From Pantoea coffeiphila (lineage in GTDB: Bacteria; Pseudomonadota; Gammaproteobacteria; Enterobacterales; Enterobacteriaceae), in assembly GCF_016909495.1 (NCBI RefSeq), contig NZ_JAFBFW010000003.1:558001-622000 (forward strand): a stretch of DNA of 64,000 nucleotides, given 5' to 3'. The notes under the pieces are model-generated. The model did not search any database and was not told where the DNA came from. It worked only from the letters and a program-made list of their open reading frames with translations. The position numbers and the translations under genes were made by a program. This document shows, one piece after another, positions 26,496-36,230 of this stretch (position 1 is its first letter; each line of letters opens with the position of its first letter).

Positions 26496-27323
26496 TTACA
26501 TATGTGCAGCAATCAGCTGCTGGTTATCCTGATACATGGCGAACAGGTAGTTGTTATAGCTCTGACCGCGGGTGGAATAGCCCTTCAGCTTGTGGATCAT
26601 CGCCGTTGCCGTCACTTCCTGATCCGCTTTGCGCAGCTGAGCGCGGGATTTACGGAACGACGCATAGGCCGCGTGGGTATTCAGGTTAGCCACGTAAGCC
26701 GCAACTGACTCCTGCACGGAATCATAGCGGGAGTAGCCTTTCACCTTGCCTGGCCCATTTTTACAGCCCCCTTTCGCGCATTTCATGCCGAAAAGATTGT
26801 TGTTGCTGCGCGTCAGCTTCGAGGTGCCCCAGCCGCTTTCTGCCGCCGCCATAGTGGCGACCATGCTGTCGGGGATGATGTCTACACGGTCAAGCAGCGC
26901 GTTCCACGGAATACGGCGCGTATTGCCGGACCAGCTTATTTTATAGCGCTGGGTAATATCCTTCAGACGCGTGCGTTCCGCAGGCGACCACTGGCCATTG
27001 TACTGTTTGCTGAGCAGCCAGTTACGCTCGGCGGTAATCGCCGCGTTCTGGCTGGTGATATAAGGCATAACCGTCCGGAGAAACGCTTTTTTCCTTGGGG
27101 TTCCGGAAGGGTATTTTCGCAAATCAGGAAGTGAACTACTCTTAACACTATTGCGAGAATACTCTTGTTTACTGCTTGCCTGTTTCTTAACGCTGGTCTT
27201 AACGACATGGGCTTTGTGACTCGTTGTTTCTGCGTGCGTTTTTGCCAGCACGCCCCCTGAAAACATCAGGGTGAAAAACATGAGTATCGCCGCCCCAGGT
27301 CGTCGCTTGGGTATCGATATCAT
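26496..27323 (-). CDS. bax: Bax-like glucosaminidase-domain protein
   Basis: 275 residues: a signal peptide (about 1-28), a basic Ser/Lys-rich linker, then the Bax-type peptidoglycan glucosaminidase domain. The region TMAAAESGWGTSKLTRSNNNLFGMKC contains the catalytic Glu, and the C-terminal half ends MIHKLKGYSTRG and NYLFAMYQDNQ. E. coli Bax has nearly the same length and is likewise beside malS and divergent from it. It probably remodels peptidoglycan in the periplasm. Confidence 0.93.
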   Translation of the reverse strand: MISIPKRRPGAAILMFFTLMFSGGVLAKTHAETTSHKAHVVKTSVKKQASSKQEYSRNSVKSSSLPDLRKYPSGTPRKKAFLRTVMPYITSQNAAITAERNWLLSKQYNGQWSPAERTRLKDITQRYKISWSGNTRRIPWNALLDRVDIIPDSMVATMAAAESGWGTSKLTRSNNNLFGMKCAKGGCKNGPGKVKGYSRYDSVQESVAAYVANLNTHAAYASFRKSRAQLRKADQEVTATAMIHKLKGYSTRGQSYNNYLFAMYQDNQQLIAAHM

Positions 27324-27636
27324 TAGCTCTCCTGGTCGAATGTAAGCATTCCAATCCTTTCGTTATGCGCTTTTTTGTCGGATGAATCGGAAATTGTACC
27401 AAAAATAACCTCACAGGGCACGTACAGAAATAGTCCAATTCCGAAATCATGTCACGCTAAATCGGTTGAAAATCGATCAAATATTGATGCAAATAGTGTT
27501 TTTCGCCCTGCAGAATGTCGCGAAACGGTCTGTTTTCTCATCCCTGCCTCTCCTCCCTGCGGATTTTTAAAGGGGATGATTCACCTGTTTGGCTTCAGCG
27601 GCACACTGGGGAAAATCGCCATGACGGGGCTCTTTA
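27324..27636. promoter_or_regulatory. bax-malS divergent promoter region with MalT-type boxes
   Basis: 313 bp. On the minus strand 27536-27545 reads AGGGATGAGA and 27549-27558 reads AGGGAGGAGA; on the plus strand 27572-27581 reads GGGGATGATT. All resemble the MalT box GGGGA(T/G)GAGG. The first two are 13 bp apart in the same orientation. They are well placed for activation of malS. Confidence 0.6.
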
Positions 27637-29667
27637 ATGAAACACTCAGCGTTACTTCTGCTCTTACTGCCTGGTATTGCCTGCGCCAGCTGGACAGCGT
27701 CTGACTTCCCTCCTTTGACCGACGACGGTACCGGCGTCTGGCGCAGCCAGGCCGCGCTGAAAAAAGGCGTGCAGCCGATAACTCTGAAGCAGGGGGAGCA
27801 GTGCTGGCAGCCATCGGGCGACATCAGGCTTAATCAGATGCTGTCGCTGAAGCCCTGTAGCGGCAGCGCGCCGCAGTGGCGACGGTTCCGCGACGGCGAT
27901 TATCAGGTGCAGCTGGATACCCGTTCCGGCACGCCTACGCTGCTGCTGAGTGTGAAGGGCGCGAGCGATGCGCCTGCCGTCGTGGCTCGCCAGTGCCCGG
28001 TGAGCAGTGGGAAACCGCTGACTATCCCCGTCGGGCAAACTTTTGCCGAAGGTAGCGTGGTGCGGGACTTTTACAGCCAGCAAACTGCCACCGTCCGCGA
28101 CGGAAAAATTACCCTGCAGCCGGCGGCGGAAAGTAACGGACTCCTGCTGCTGGAAGCAGAGAAAACCCATCAGGCAGCAGCGTTTCAGTGGCACAACGCC
28201 ACGGTCTATTTCGTGCTGACCGACCGTTTTGCCAATGGCGATCCGTCAAACGATAACAGCTACGGACGGCATAAAGACGGCATGCAGGAGATCGGCACCT
28301 TTCACGGCGGCGATCTGAAAGGCCTGGCCGGCAAACTCGATTATTTGCAGCAGCTGGGCGTTAACGCGCTGTGGATCAGCTCGCCGCTGGAGCAGATCCA
28401 CGGCTGGGTGGGCGGCGGCACGAAAGGCGATTTCCCGCACTATGCCTATCACGGTTATTACACCCAGGACTGGACGCGGCTGGATGCCAACATGGGCGAT
28501 GAAAACGACCTGCGTACGCTGGTGGATGAGGCACACCGGCGCGGCATCCGCGTGCTGTTTGACGTGGTGATGAATCACGCGGGCTACGCGACGCTGGCGG
28601 ATATGCAAACTTATCAGTTCGGCGCGCTCTATCTGAACGAGCCCGAGCGCCGCAAGATCCTCGGTGAACGCTGGACCGACTGGCAGCCCGCCGCCGGGCA
28701 GAACTGGCACAGCTTTAACGACTACATCAACTTCAGCGACAAAACCGCCTGGCAAAACTGGTGGGGGAAAAAGTGGATACGCACCGATATTGGCGATTAC
28801 GACAACCCCGGTTTTGACGACCTGACGATGTCGCTGGCCTTTTTACCGGATCTGAAAACCGAATCCACCGCGCCTTCCGGGCTGCCGCTGTTTTATCGCC
28901 ATAAGCCCGATACCGCCGCGCGGGAAATTGCCGGAGCCACGCCGCGCGATTACCTGACTCACTGGCTGAGCCAGTGGGTGCGCGACTACGGCATCGACGG
29001 TTTCCGCGTGGATACCGCCAAACATGTTGAGCTGGAAGCCTGGCAGCAGCTAAAAACGCAGGCCAGCGAGGCGCTGGCGGCGTGGAAGCAGGCCAATCCG
29101 CAGAAAAAAATCGATGATGCGCCGTTCTGGATGACCGGTGAATCCTGGGGGCACGGCGTGATGCAAAGCGCCTACTACCAGCACGGCTTCGATGCGATGA
29201 TCAATTTTGATTACCAGGATCAGGCCGCCAGCGCGGCGAATTGTCTGGCGAATATGGACGGTGTCTGGCAGCAGATGGCGGAAAAACTCCAGGATTTCAA
29301 CGTCCTCAGCTATCTGTCTTCGCACGATACCCGCCTGTTCCGCAAAGGTGGCTCAACGTCGGCAGAGCTGCTGCTACTGGCACCCGGCGCCGTGCAGATC
29401 TTTTACGGTGATGAGTCCGCACGTCCGTTTGGCCCGACCGGATCGGACCCGCTACAGGGCACACGATCGGACATGAACTGGCAGGATCTCAACGGCAGCG
29501 CGGCGGCCAGCCTGCGGCACTGGCAGCGGATCGGGCAGTTTCGCGCCCGCCATCCGGCGCTGGGTGCCGGGAAGCAGACCGCGCTGACGCTGCCGCAGAG
29601 CTACGGCTTTGTGCGCGAAAAGGGCGATGATCGGGTGATGGTGGTGTGGGCTGGCCGGGAAAAGTGA
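27637..29667 (+). CDS. malS: Periplasmic alpha-amylase
   Basis: 676 residues, the length of E. coli MalS. A signal peptide (ending near CAS, residue 18) is followed by an N-terminal beta domain, then a GH13 barrel. GH13 motifs: DVVMNH (region I), GFRVDTAKH (region II, nucleophile Asp), MTGESWGHG (region III, acid/base Glu) and YLSSHD (region IV). It degrades maltodextrins in the periplasm, feeding the maltose system. It is divergent from bax, with MalT-type boxes in between. Confidence 0.96.
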   Translation: MKHSALLLLLLPGIACASWTASDFPPLTDDGTGVWRSQAALKKGVQPITLKQGEQCWQPSGDIRLNQMLSLKPCSGSAPQWRRFRDGDYQVQLDTRSGTPTLLLSVKGASDAPAVVARQCPVSSGKPLTIPVGQTFAEGSVVRDFYSQQTATVRDGKITLQPAAESNGLLLLEAEKTHQAAAFQWHNATVYFVLTDRFANGDPSNDNSYGRHKDGMQEIGTFHGGDLKGLAGKLDYLQQLGVNALWISSPLEQIHGWVGGGTKGDFPHYAYHGYYTQDWTRLDANMGDENDLRTLVDEAHRRGIRVLFDVVMNHAGYATLADMQTYQFGALYLNEPERRKILGERWTDWQPAAGQNWHSFNDYINFSDKTAWQNWWGKKWIRTDIGDYDNPGFDDLTMSLAFLPDLKTESTAPSGLPLFYRHKPDTAAREIAGATPRDYLTHWLSQWVRDYGIDGFRVDTAKHVELEAWQQLKTQASEALAAWKQANPQKKIDDAPFWMTGESWGHGVMQSAYYQHGFDAMINFDYQDQAASAANCLANMDGVWQQMAEKLQDFNVLSYLSSHDTRLFRKGGSTSAELLLLAPGAVQIFYGDESARPFGPTGSDPLQGTRSDMNWQDLNGSAAASLRHWQRIGQFRARHPALGAGKQTALTLPQSYGFVREKGDDRVMVVWAGREK

Positions 29668-29795
29668 GGCGCTTGCCCGGCGATGATGCAGCGAGCGCTG
29701 GCGGGTAGCGGCAAGGCAGTAGAGGGGATGCTCTGTCGTTGCGCGACGGCTTAACCATGGCGGTTCGCCGTCGCTAACTGAACAGATTGAAATGG

Positions 29796-30773
29796 CTACT
29801 GTGCGGCAGGCGGGTTCGTTTTCAGCCCGTCAAAGGCGCTGCGGATCTCCGCTTCCGGCAGGTTCACGCCGATAAACACCAGCGTGCTGTGCGGCTGTTC
29901 GTCCGCTTCCCACGGGCGATCCCAGTCGGCGCTGTAGAGCCGCTGCACGCCCTGGAACAGCAGGCGGCACGGCTGGTCGGCGATCCACAGCATTCCCTTA
30001 TAGCGCAGGAGGCTTTCGGCAAAGCTGCCCAGCAGGTTTTCCATGACCGCCGACACATCACCCAGCACCACCGGGTAGTCAAACTCCACCACGATCGACG
30101 AGATGGCGTTCTGCGCCTCGTGAATGCGCTGGAAGCGGGGTTTCGCCACCACCACCTGCTCCTCCAGCATAAAGCCGCGGGTATCAAACAGCAGAGCGAG
30201 GTCGATCTGGCCGTGGATCACAGGATAGATCGGCGCGCGGGCGTTGATGCGCTGAAGGCGTTCGGTCAGCTCGGTGTTATCGCCGGAGACGTCGGTTTTA
30301 CTCAGCAGAATGCGATCCGCGTAGCCGATCTGTGACTGCGCCAGGCTGAACTGGTTTAACTGCTGGTCGGCATGCACCGCATCCACCAGGGTAATCACCC
30401 CGTCCAGCAGATAGCGCTCGCAGATAATTTCGTGGGAGAAGAAGGTTTGCAGGATCGGGCCGGGGTCCGCCATGCCGGTGCATTCAATCACCAGCCGGTC
30501 AAAGCTCAGGTCGCCGTTGTCCAGGCCATCGAGCAGATCCAGCAGCGCATCTTCCAGCTCGTTAGAGCGGGTGCAGCAGATACAGCCGTTGGTCAGGGTG
30601 GTAATCTGACTGGCGCGATCGCCAATCAGCTGGGTATCTACCGAGACTTCGCCGAACTCATTTTCAATGACGGCGATTTTGTAGTCCTGCTGTTCGTGCA
30701 GGATATGGCGCAGCAGGGTGGTTTTACCTGCGCCGAGGAAACCGGTTAAAACGGTGACTGCAATCGGGGTCAT
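29796..30773 (-). CDS. yjiA: COG0523-family GTPase, YjiA
   Basis: 325 residues. G3E-family P-loop GTPase: Walker A FLGAGKTTLLRH (residues about 12-23), metal-binding CXCC motif in NGCICCTRSNEL, and a C-terminal COG0523 domain. E. coli YjiA binds transition metals and hydrolyses GTP slowly; its client is unknown. It follows yjiX by 11 bp and btsT by about 290 bp, the same order as in E. coli. Confidence 0.95.
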   Translation of the reverse strand: MTPIAVTVLTGFLGAGKTTLLRHILHEQQDYKIAVIENEFGEVSVDTQLIGDRASQITTLTNGCICCTRSNELEDALLDLLDGLDNGDLSFDRLVIECTGMADPGPILQTFFSHEIICERYLLDGVITLVDAVHADQQLNQFSLAQSQIGYADRILLSKTDVSGDNTELTERLQRINARAPIYPVIHGQIDLALLFDTRGFMLEEQVVVAKPRFQRIHEAQNAISSIVVEFDYPVVLGDVSAVMENLLGSFAESLLRYKGMLWIADQPCRLLFQGVQRLYSADWDRPWEADEQPHSTLVFIGVNLPEAEIRSAFDGLKTNPPAAQ

Positions 30774-30784
30774 AATCGTTCCTG

Positions 30785-30988
30785 TTAACAGCAGCGCATT
30801 CCGCCTTTGCCGTCGCCGCCGTAGCGGGCCTGCTGGCGTTCGCGGAAAAATTCCTTATAGGTCATCACCGGTTTGTCCGGGTGATTGGTCTGCATATGCA
30901 GGACGTAGGTATCGTAATCGGGGATGCCTACCAGCATTCTTGCCGCCTGACCGAGGTATTTTTTTGCCGCGCCTAAGTTATCAAACAT
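30785..30988 (-). CDS. yjiX: YjiX/YbdD-family small protein
   Basis: 67 residues, starting [18 protein letters not shown]. The C-terminal [14 protein letters not shown] is the family signature. The longer frame to 31039 has no ribosome site and no homology, so the inner ATG is preferred. These proteins always accompany CstA/BtsT pyruvate transporters (YbdD next to CstA, YjiX next to BtsT) and are thought to be needed for their activity. It lies 75 bp after btsT. Confidence 0.95.
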   Translation of the reverse strand: MFDNLGAAKKYLGQAARMLVGIPDYDTYVLHMQTNHPDKPVMTYKEFFRERQQARYGGDGKGGMRCC

Positions 30989-31063
30989 ACGCCGCTCCTT
31001 AAGTGATCCCCCGCTTTCAGGCAGGAGACAGCCCCGCATCGCGGGGCTGAGATTCAGAGATTA

Positions 31064-33217
31064 TCAGTGGCCGGAAGAGACTTTCACCCCTTCTTTCGGC
31101 ACCGGGACATAAGGCGTTTCTTTGTCGGTGCGCTGATCTGTCTGGCGCGCCTTCATCCACGCTTTAATGCCGTAGAAGATAATACTGTACACCACAATCA
31201 GGAACAGGATACTCAGTCCGGCGTTAGTGTAGTTGTTGATCACAATATGATGCATATTGTCGATCTGCTGCTGGGTCAGCTCGGCACCGCCTGCCTGGAT
31301 ACGCTCTTTATACTGTCCGGCCATATAGAAGAAGCCTTCCATCTGCGGGTTGTTGCTGAACAGTTTCAGGCCCAGCGCCCAGGTGGTGCAGATCAACAGC
31401 CAGACTGCTGGCAGCACGGTCACCCAGATGTATTTTGTGCGCTTCATTTTCACCAGTACCACGGTCGCCAGCACCAGCGCCACGGCGGCCAGCATCTGGT
31501 TAGAGATACCGAACAGCGGCCACAGGCTCTTCACGCCGCCCAGTGGGTCAACCACGCCCTGATACAGCAGGTAGCCCCACAGTCCCACGCAGCCTGCTGT
31601 GCCGATAATCCCCGCCACCAGCGAGTCGGTTTTCTTCAGGAACGGCACGAAGTTGCCCAGCAGATCCTGCAGCATAAAGCGGCCTGAACGGGTACCGGCA
31701 TCCAGCGCGGTCAGAATAAACAGCGCCTCAAACAGAATCCCGAAGTGATACCAGAAGCCCATATCGGCCACCGGCACAATCTTGTGGAAGACGTGGGCGA
31801 TACCGACCGCCAGCGTTGGTGCACCACCGGCGCGGTTCAGTACCGAAGGCTCACCGATATCTTTCGCCGTTTGCAGGATCTGATCCGGGGTAATCACGAA
31901 GCCCCAGGAGCTGACGGTTGCCGCCGCGTGCGCGGTGACGTCTCTCAGCTGCGCCATAATCATCGGCGCGTTTTCACCGCCCAGCTCGTGCAGGTTAGGC
32001 ATGGTGATGCCCAGACCGGCCGGCGGGGTGTTCATCGCAAAGTAGAGGCCCGGTTCGATAATCGACGCCGCTACCAGCGCCATTACCGCCACGAAGGACT
32101 CCATCAGCATGGCACCGTAGCCGATGAAGCGTGCGTCGGTTTCGCAGGCCAGCAGCTTCGGCGTGGTGCCGGAAGCGATCAGCGCGTGGAAGCCGGACAC
32201 CGCGCCGCAGGCGATGGTAATAAACAGGAACGGGAACAGCGCACCTTTCCACAGCGGACCCGTACCGTCGATATACTGGGTGATGGCCGGCATTTTCAGC
32301 TCAGGATTGAGGATCACGATGCCGATAGCCAGGCCAACGATCACCCCGATTTTCAGGAAGGTAGCCAGATAGTCGCGCGGTGCCAGAATCAGCCACACCG
32401 GCAGCAGGGCGGAAACGAACGCGTAGCCGATCAGCGTGAAGGTAATGGTGGTGTCTTTAAAGGTCAGCGCCGGGCCCCAGTACGGGTCGTGCGCAATCAC
32501 GCCGCCGTAGTAAATAGAGGCGACCAGCAGCACGATACCGATCACCGACACTTCACCCACGCGGCCGGGCCGCAGGTAGCGCATGTAGATGCCCATAAAC
32601 AGCGCGATCGGCACCGTCGAGCAAACGGTAAATACGCCCCACGGGCTTTCCGCCAGCGCCTTCACGACGATCAGCGCCAGCACGGCGAGGATAATAATCA
32701 TAATCAGGAAGCAGCCAAACAGCGCAATGGTGCCGGGGACCGGGCCCATCTCTTCTTTGATCATCTCGCCAAGCGAGGCGCCGTTACGGCGGGAAGAGAT
32801 AAACAGCACCATAAAGTCCTGCACCGCACCGGCCAGCACCACCCCCGCCAGCAGCCACAGCACGCCGGGCAAATAGCCCATCTGCGCCGCCAGCACCGGA
32901 CCAACCAGCGGACCGGCACCGGCAATGGCCGCAAAGTGGTGACCAAACAGCACGTTGCGGTTGGTCGGTACGTAGTTCAGGCCGTCGTTATTAATCACCG
33001 CCGGTGTCGATCGCGTTGGATCGAGCTTCATCACCTTCTGGGCGATATACAGGCTGTAGTAGCGGTAGGCGACAAGATAGACCGACACGGAAGCGACGAC
33101 GATCCACAGTGCACTGATATGCTCGCCGCGCCGCAGGGCGACGACGGCCAGACAACATGCCCCGATGATTCCAAGAATCATCCAGGGGATATGTTTGAAT
33201 AATGAGTTTTTATTCAT
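31064..33217 (-). CDS. btsT: High-affinity pyruvate/proton symporter
   Basis: 717 residues, CstA family, near-identical to E. coli BtsT (YjiY). There are about 16-18 transmembrane segments; landmark stretches include LFGHHFAAIAGAGPLVGPVL, ISSRRNGASLGEMIKEEMG and the C-terminal TDKETPYVPVP. The start at 33217 follows CAGGTTTCCT. The gene is activated by BtsS/BtsR in E. coli at low pyruvate, and the matching half-site array is upstream. A leader hairpin CTCAGC/GCTGAG is at 33252-33269. Confidence 0.97.
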   Translation of the reverse strand: MNKNSLFKHIPWMILGIIGACCLAVVALRRGEHISALWIVVASVSVYLVAYRYYSLYIAQKVMKLDPTRSTPAVINNDGLNYVPTNRNVLFGHHFAAIAGAGPLVGPVLAAQMGYLPGVLWLLAGVVLAGAVQDFMVLFISSRRNGASLGEMIKEEMGPVPGTIALFGCFLIMIIILAVLALIVVKALAESPWGVFTVCSTVPIALFMGIYMRYLRPGRVGEVSVIGIVLLVASIYYGGVIAHDPYWGPALTFKDTTITFTLIGYAFVSALLPVWLILAPRDYLATFLKIGVIVGLAIGIVILNPELKMPAITQYIDGTGPLWKGALFPFLFITIACGAVSGFHALIASGTTPKLLACETDARFIGYGAMLMESFVAVMALVAASIIEPGLYFAMNTPPAGLGITMPNLHELGGENAPMIMAQLRDVTAHAAATVSSWGFVITPDQILQTAKDIGEPSVLNRAGGAPTLAVGIAHVFHKIVPVADMGFWYHFGILFEALFILTALDAGTRSGRFMLQDLLGNFVPFLKKTDSLVAGIIGTAGCVGLWGYLLYQGVVDPLGGVKSLWPLFGISNQMLAAVALVLATVVLVKMKRTKYIWVTVLPAVWLLICTTWALGLKLFSNNPQMEGFFYMAGQYKERIQAGGAELTQQQIDNMHHIVINNYTNAGLSILFLIVVYSIIFYGIKAWMKARQTDQRTDKETPYVPVPKEGVKVSSGH

Positions 33218-33580
33218 AGGAAACCTGGTTTTTATAATTGATGAAAACGATCTCAGCATCCCGGCTGAGCCTCTGAGTTTTTATCGAAGGGCACAAAATC
33301 ATGCTGGGTATATGGTGGCAATTTTTCCCCCTGAGCGGTGGAAAGAGTGGTTAAGCGGTCATATGCAGCAGTGAGCGGTTGCTTGAGGGGCTGAGCGGTT
33401 TCGCTCTGAAGCTAACCTACTGAATTATGTGATGCAGATCTCGCTGACGGCGAAAGCGGTGCAGCTTCATGCGTGTGTCACCGGCAAGTGCTAATCTGAG
33501 CGACGTTGCTAAGCAGAAATAACTGGCATAAGGTGATGTTTCACAAAGATATGTGTAATCGAACAGGGGATGGCCGGACT
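33218..33580. other. Divergent region between btsT and the GNAT gene
   Basis: 363 bp carrying the btsT leader hairpin, the BtsR-like array and, at 33428-33443, a weak CRP-like site (TGTGATGCAGATCTCG) upstream of the array, as expected for a CRP-assisted btsT promoter. No other gene is visible. Confidence 0.65.
33332..33399 (-). promoter_or_regulatory. Four-site phased BtsR-like array
   Basis: Minus-strand sites ACCGCTCA, ACCGCTCA, ACCGCTTA and ACCGCTCA start at 33399, 33379, 33359 and 33339, exactly 20 bp apart. They match the BtsR half-site ACC(G/A)CT(C/T)A as I remember it; E. coli has two half-sites with N13 between, and here the gap is N12. The last site adjoins a candidate TATACC -10 (33307-33312) in the -35 position. 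Confidence 0.8.
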
Positions 33581-34006
33581 ATGGAAAACGACGCAGATAT
33601 TGTTTATCGGGTGAATTATCCGATCGCTTCGCAGCAGTTTATCGATCTGCTGAGTGAAACCTCGTTAGGCGCAAGAAGGCCGCTGGCGGATGACGAGCGC
33701 ATTGCGAAGATGCTGAAGCATGCCAACCTGACGGTGACCGCGTGGCAGGGTGAGACGCTGGTTGGCGTTGCCCGTTCGGTGACGGATTTCACCTTCTGCT
33801 GCTACCTGTCCGACCTCGCCGTGTCCGAAAAGGTACAGAAGGGCGGCATCGGCAAGGCGCTGATTGCGGAAACCTGCCGCCAGCTTGATGCCGCCTGTCG
33901 CCTGATACTGATAGCGGCACCGCTGGCAGAAGGCTACTACCCGAAAATCGGCATGGAGCACCACCACAGCGCCTGGACGATTAAGGCCGGTGAGTTTCCT
34001 GCTTAA
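33581..34006 (+). CDS. GNAT-family N-acetyltransferase
   Basis: 141 residues from the ATG at 33581, which begins the recognisable domain. The acetyl-CoA loop is degenerate but visible: YLSDLAVSEKVQKGGIGKALIAE, with the Q/RxxGxG/A-like QKGGIG. Beta-strand 4 and the C-terminal IGMEHHHSAW follow. The substrate is unknown. It lies between btsT and the secreted repeat protein with no clear operon partner. The start is uncertain: the frame is open 25 codons further upstream and the ribosome site here is weak. Confidence 0.8.
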   Translation: MENDADIVYRVNYPIASQQFIDLLSETSLGARRPLADDERIAKMLKHANLTVTAWQGETLVGVARSVTDFTFCCYLSDLAVSEKVQKGGIGKALIAETCRQLDAACRLILIAAPLAEGYYPKIGMEHHHSAWTIKAGEFPA

Positions 34007-34061
34007 ATAGGTACTACTCTTCAGGATGATAATGCGTGATTTGGCAGGAAAGGAGCCGATA

Positions 34062-36230
34062 GTGAAACATAACAAAGTGTTGGGATGGATGCTGGCAGCA
34101 GGCAGCGTGGGGTTGTTCAGTCAGTGGGCGCAGGCTTCATCGGATATGGGGAGCTGCCCCTGGAGCGCTAAAGGGTGCCTGATAAGCAGCCCGCCGGTGC
34201 TCGATATTGGTAATGATACTCGCGATAACCTGCTGCGGCTGCTGGGTGAGAAAAAGGCCTTCCCGCTGCCGGTACTGCCGGAATCTATCGATGTTGTTCA
34301 CAGTCGTAACTACTATTTTGCACCGCATTTGTCGGAATGGTATGACCATATGCAGGATGAGGCGGCGCAGGATGCCTCGGTTGCCGAGCTGCCGCTGGCG
34401 ATGCAGGCCAGACAGATAGGCGTAGATGATGGCTTGCTGGACGGCTTCCGCCAGCAGAACGACGGCCTGGAAGATCGCCACGTGTCCAACACGCTCGACT
34501 CCGTCGAACAGTTTTACCGCGCGCTGCTGGCGGAAACCTCGCTGACCCCGGAACAGCGCCAGTCGCTCGCTCAGGCGCGGCTCAAGGTCAACGGCAGCGC
34601 AGAAGCGCAGGCTGCTATTGCGGCGTTGAACTACCCGGAAAACACCGTGGCCGGGCAGTTTCAGCGCTATCTGCTGGCGGCAAACCAGTTCTATGCCGGT
34701 GACTATGCGACGGCGGCCACTGCCTTCAACGCGCTGAGCGCAGGCCAGCAGCCGTGGCTGGCTGAAACGGCCGCCTACATGCTGATGCGCACAGGATTGA
34801 ACCGCAGTAGCGCCAACGCCAGCGGCATGTACGGTGATTTTGATGTGAAAAACATTGATAAAGCCGCCGCAACGGAGGCGCTTAATCAGGCGCAGGCGTA
34901 TCTGCAAAAATGGCCGGATGGCCTGTATGCCGAATCGGCACGCGGCATGCTTAGGCGCATCAACTGGTATCTTGAGGGCTGGGACTCGCTGGCGCAGGAA
35001 TCCGAGCAGGCGCTGAAGCAGGCGGGCAGCGTGGAATCGCTCATTTCACTGATAGCCGAGGTCGACGATAAGCTGCTCAGTAAGGATCTGACCCGCAACG
35101 AGGCGTATTTCCTCAATGCGCCGGATGCCCCGCTGCTGACCTTTACCCAGACGCTGCGCCTGATGCGCAGCACGGAATGCGACGGCAAAGCGCCCTGTGT
35201 GGATCGGGCGTATCTTGAGCAGATCAAACCGATTTTCGACAGGGGCCAGCAGCTGCCGCTGTGGCAGTACCTGACGCTGCTGCTGGCAGAGCAGAAGCAG
35301 GATTACGCCACGGTACTCGACGCCATTAAACCCGTGGAATCCCTGCCCGAGCATGACATTCTGGCCTTCAGTCAGCAGGTGCTGTACGGCGATGTGCTGA
35401 TGGATCAGAAAAACTGGGATGCCGCGCGCCAGCACTGGCTGCATCTGCTCACCATAGCGAAAGATAAAGAGCAACAGCAGATGCTACAGGCGATGCTGGC
35501 GGCAACGCTGGTCAACAGCGGGCAGACCGAACAAATCTTTGCCGCCGACAGCAAGGTGACCAACCTGCGCTACCGCTCGCTGGTATTGAAGAAGCTGGCG
35601 ACCCCCGACCTGCTGCGTCAGCAGGTAAAAGCGGGGAGCAGCAGCGAAGAGAAGACCATCGCGCTGCACACTCTGCTGGTAAAAGACCTGATTGCCGGGC
35701 GCTACGGCGACTGGCTACAGGATAAGGCGCTGGGCAGCCATATCACGCAGCCGCTGGTGGACAATAGCTTTTCCGACGTCGATTTGACGGTGTTTAACTG
35801 GACGGGCGAAAAAGCCGAGCCGGGATATCACTGTGCCTCGCTGGAGCAGACGGTGAGCACGCTGAACGCCCGCTCCGACGACCCCCACGCGCTGAACTGC
35901 CTGGGCGAGTTTTTCCGCACCACGCAGGCGAAGGTGGACAGCTGGCCGGAGCAGGATGGGACGCTGGCGTTGGGAGCCGCAGTGGGTGAGGGCAGCGGTG
36001 GGGCGCCCAATCGGCAGGCGTACTATACGCAGGTGATCCAGAATCCGCGTGCCGAGCCGGAAGATAAAAGCTTTGCGCTTTACCGTGCGGTGATGTGCTA
36101 TGCGCCGTCGGGCTATAACGACTGCGGCGGTAAGGATGCTGAACCGGCGGCGCGTAAAGGCTGGTTTAACCGTCTGAAAGCGGACTATCGGGGCGGGCCA
36201 TGGGCGCAGCGGCTCAAATACTACTGGTAA
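34062..36230 (+). CDS. Secreted alpha-helical repeat protein (TPR-like), unknown role
   Basis: 722 residues from GTG 34062, chosen because AAAGGAG precedes it and a signal peptide follows (ending WAQA-SSD near residue 27). The mature part is almost entirely predicted helical with TPR-like spacing (for example NQFYAGDYATAATAFNALSA and MDQKNWDAARQHW). Several Cys could form disulfides. Similar long proteins are sometimes annotated as outer-membrane assembly or YfiO-like, but I know no tested function. It overlaps the DUF3142 gene by 31 bp, so the two are likely partners. Confidence 0.75.
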   Translation: MKHNKVLGWMLAAGSVGLFSQWAQASSDMGSCPWSAKGCLISSPPVLDIGNDTRDNLLRLLGEKKAFPLPVLPESIDVVHSRNYYFAPHLSEWYDHMQDEAAQDASVAELPLAMQARQIGVDDGLLDGFRQQNDGLEDRHVSNTLDSVEQFYRALLAETSLTPEQRQSLAQARLKVNGSAEAQAAIAALNYPENTVAGQFQRYLLAANQFYAGDYATAATAFNALSAGQQPWLAETAAYMLMRTGLNRSSANASGMYGDFDVKNIDKAAATEALNQAQAYLQKWPDGLYAESARGMLRRINWYLEGWDSLAQESEQALKQAGSVESLISLIAEVDDKLLSKDLTRNEAYFLNAPDAPLLTFTQTLRLMRSTECDGKAPCVDRAYLEQIKPIFDRGQQLPLWQYLTLLLAEQKQDYATVLDAIKPVESLPEHDILAFSQQVLYGDVLMDQKNWDAARQHWLHLLTIAKDKEQQQMLQAMLAATLVNSGQTEQIFAADSKVTNLRYRSLVLKKLATPDLLRQQVKAGSSSEEKTIALHTLLVKDLIAGRYGDWLQDKALGSHITQPLVDNSFSDVDLTVFNWTGEKAEPGYHCASLEQTVSTLNARSDDPHALNCLGEFFRTTQAKVDSWPEQDGTLALGAAVGEGSGGAPNRQAYYTQVIQNPRAEPEDKSFALYRAVMCYAPSGYNDCGGKDAEPAARKGWFNRLKADYRGGPWAQRLKYYW

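Noticed and set aside
31745..33202. 485-codon frame antisense to btsT
   Set aside because: His/Arg/Gln-rich shadow; btsT is near-identical to its E. coli counterpart.
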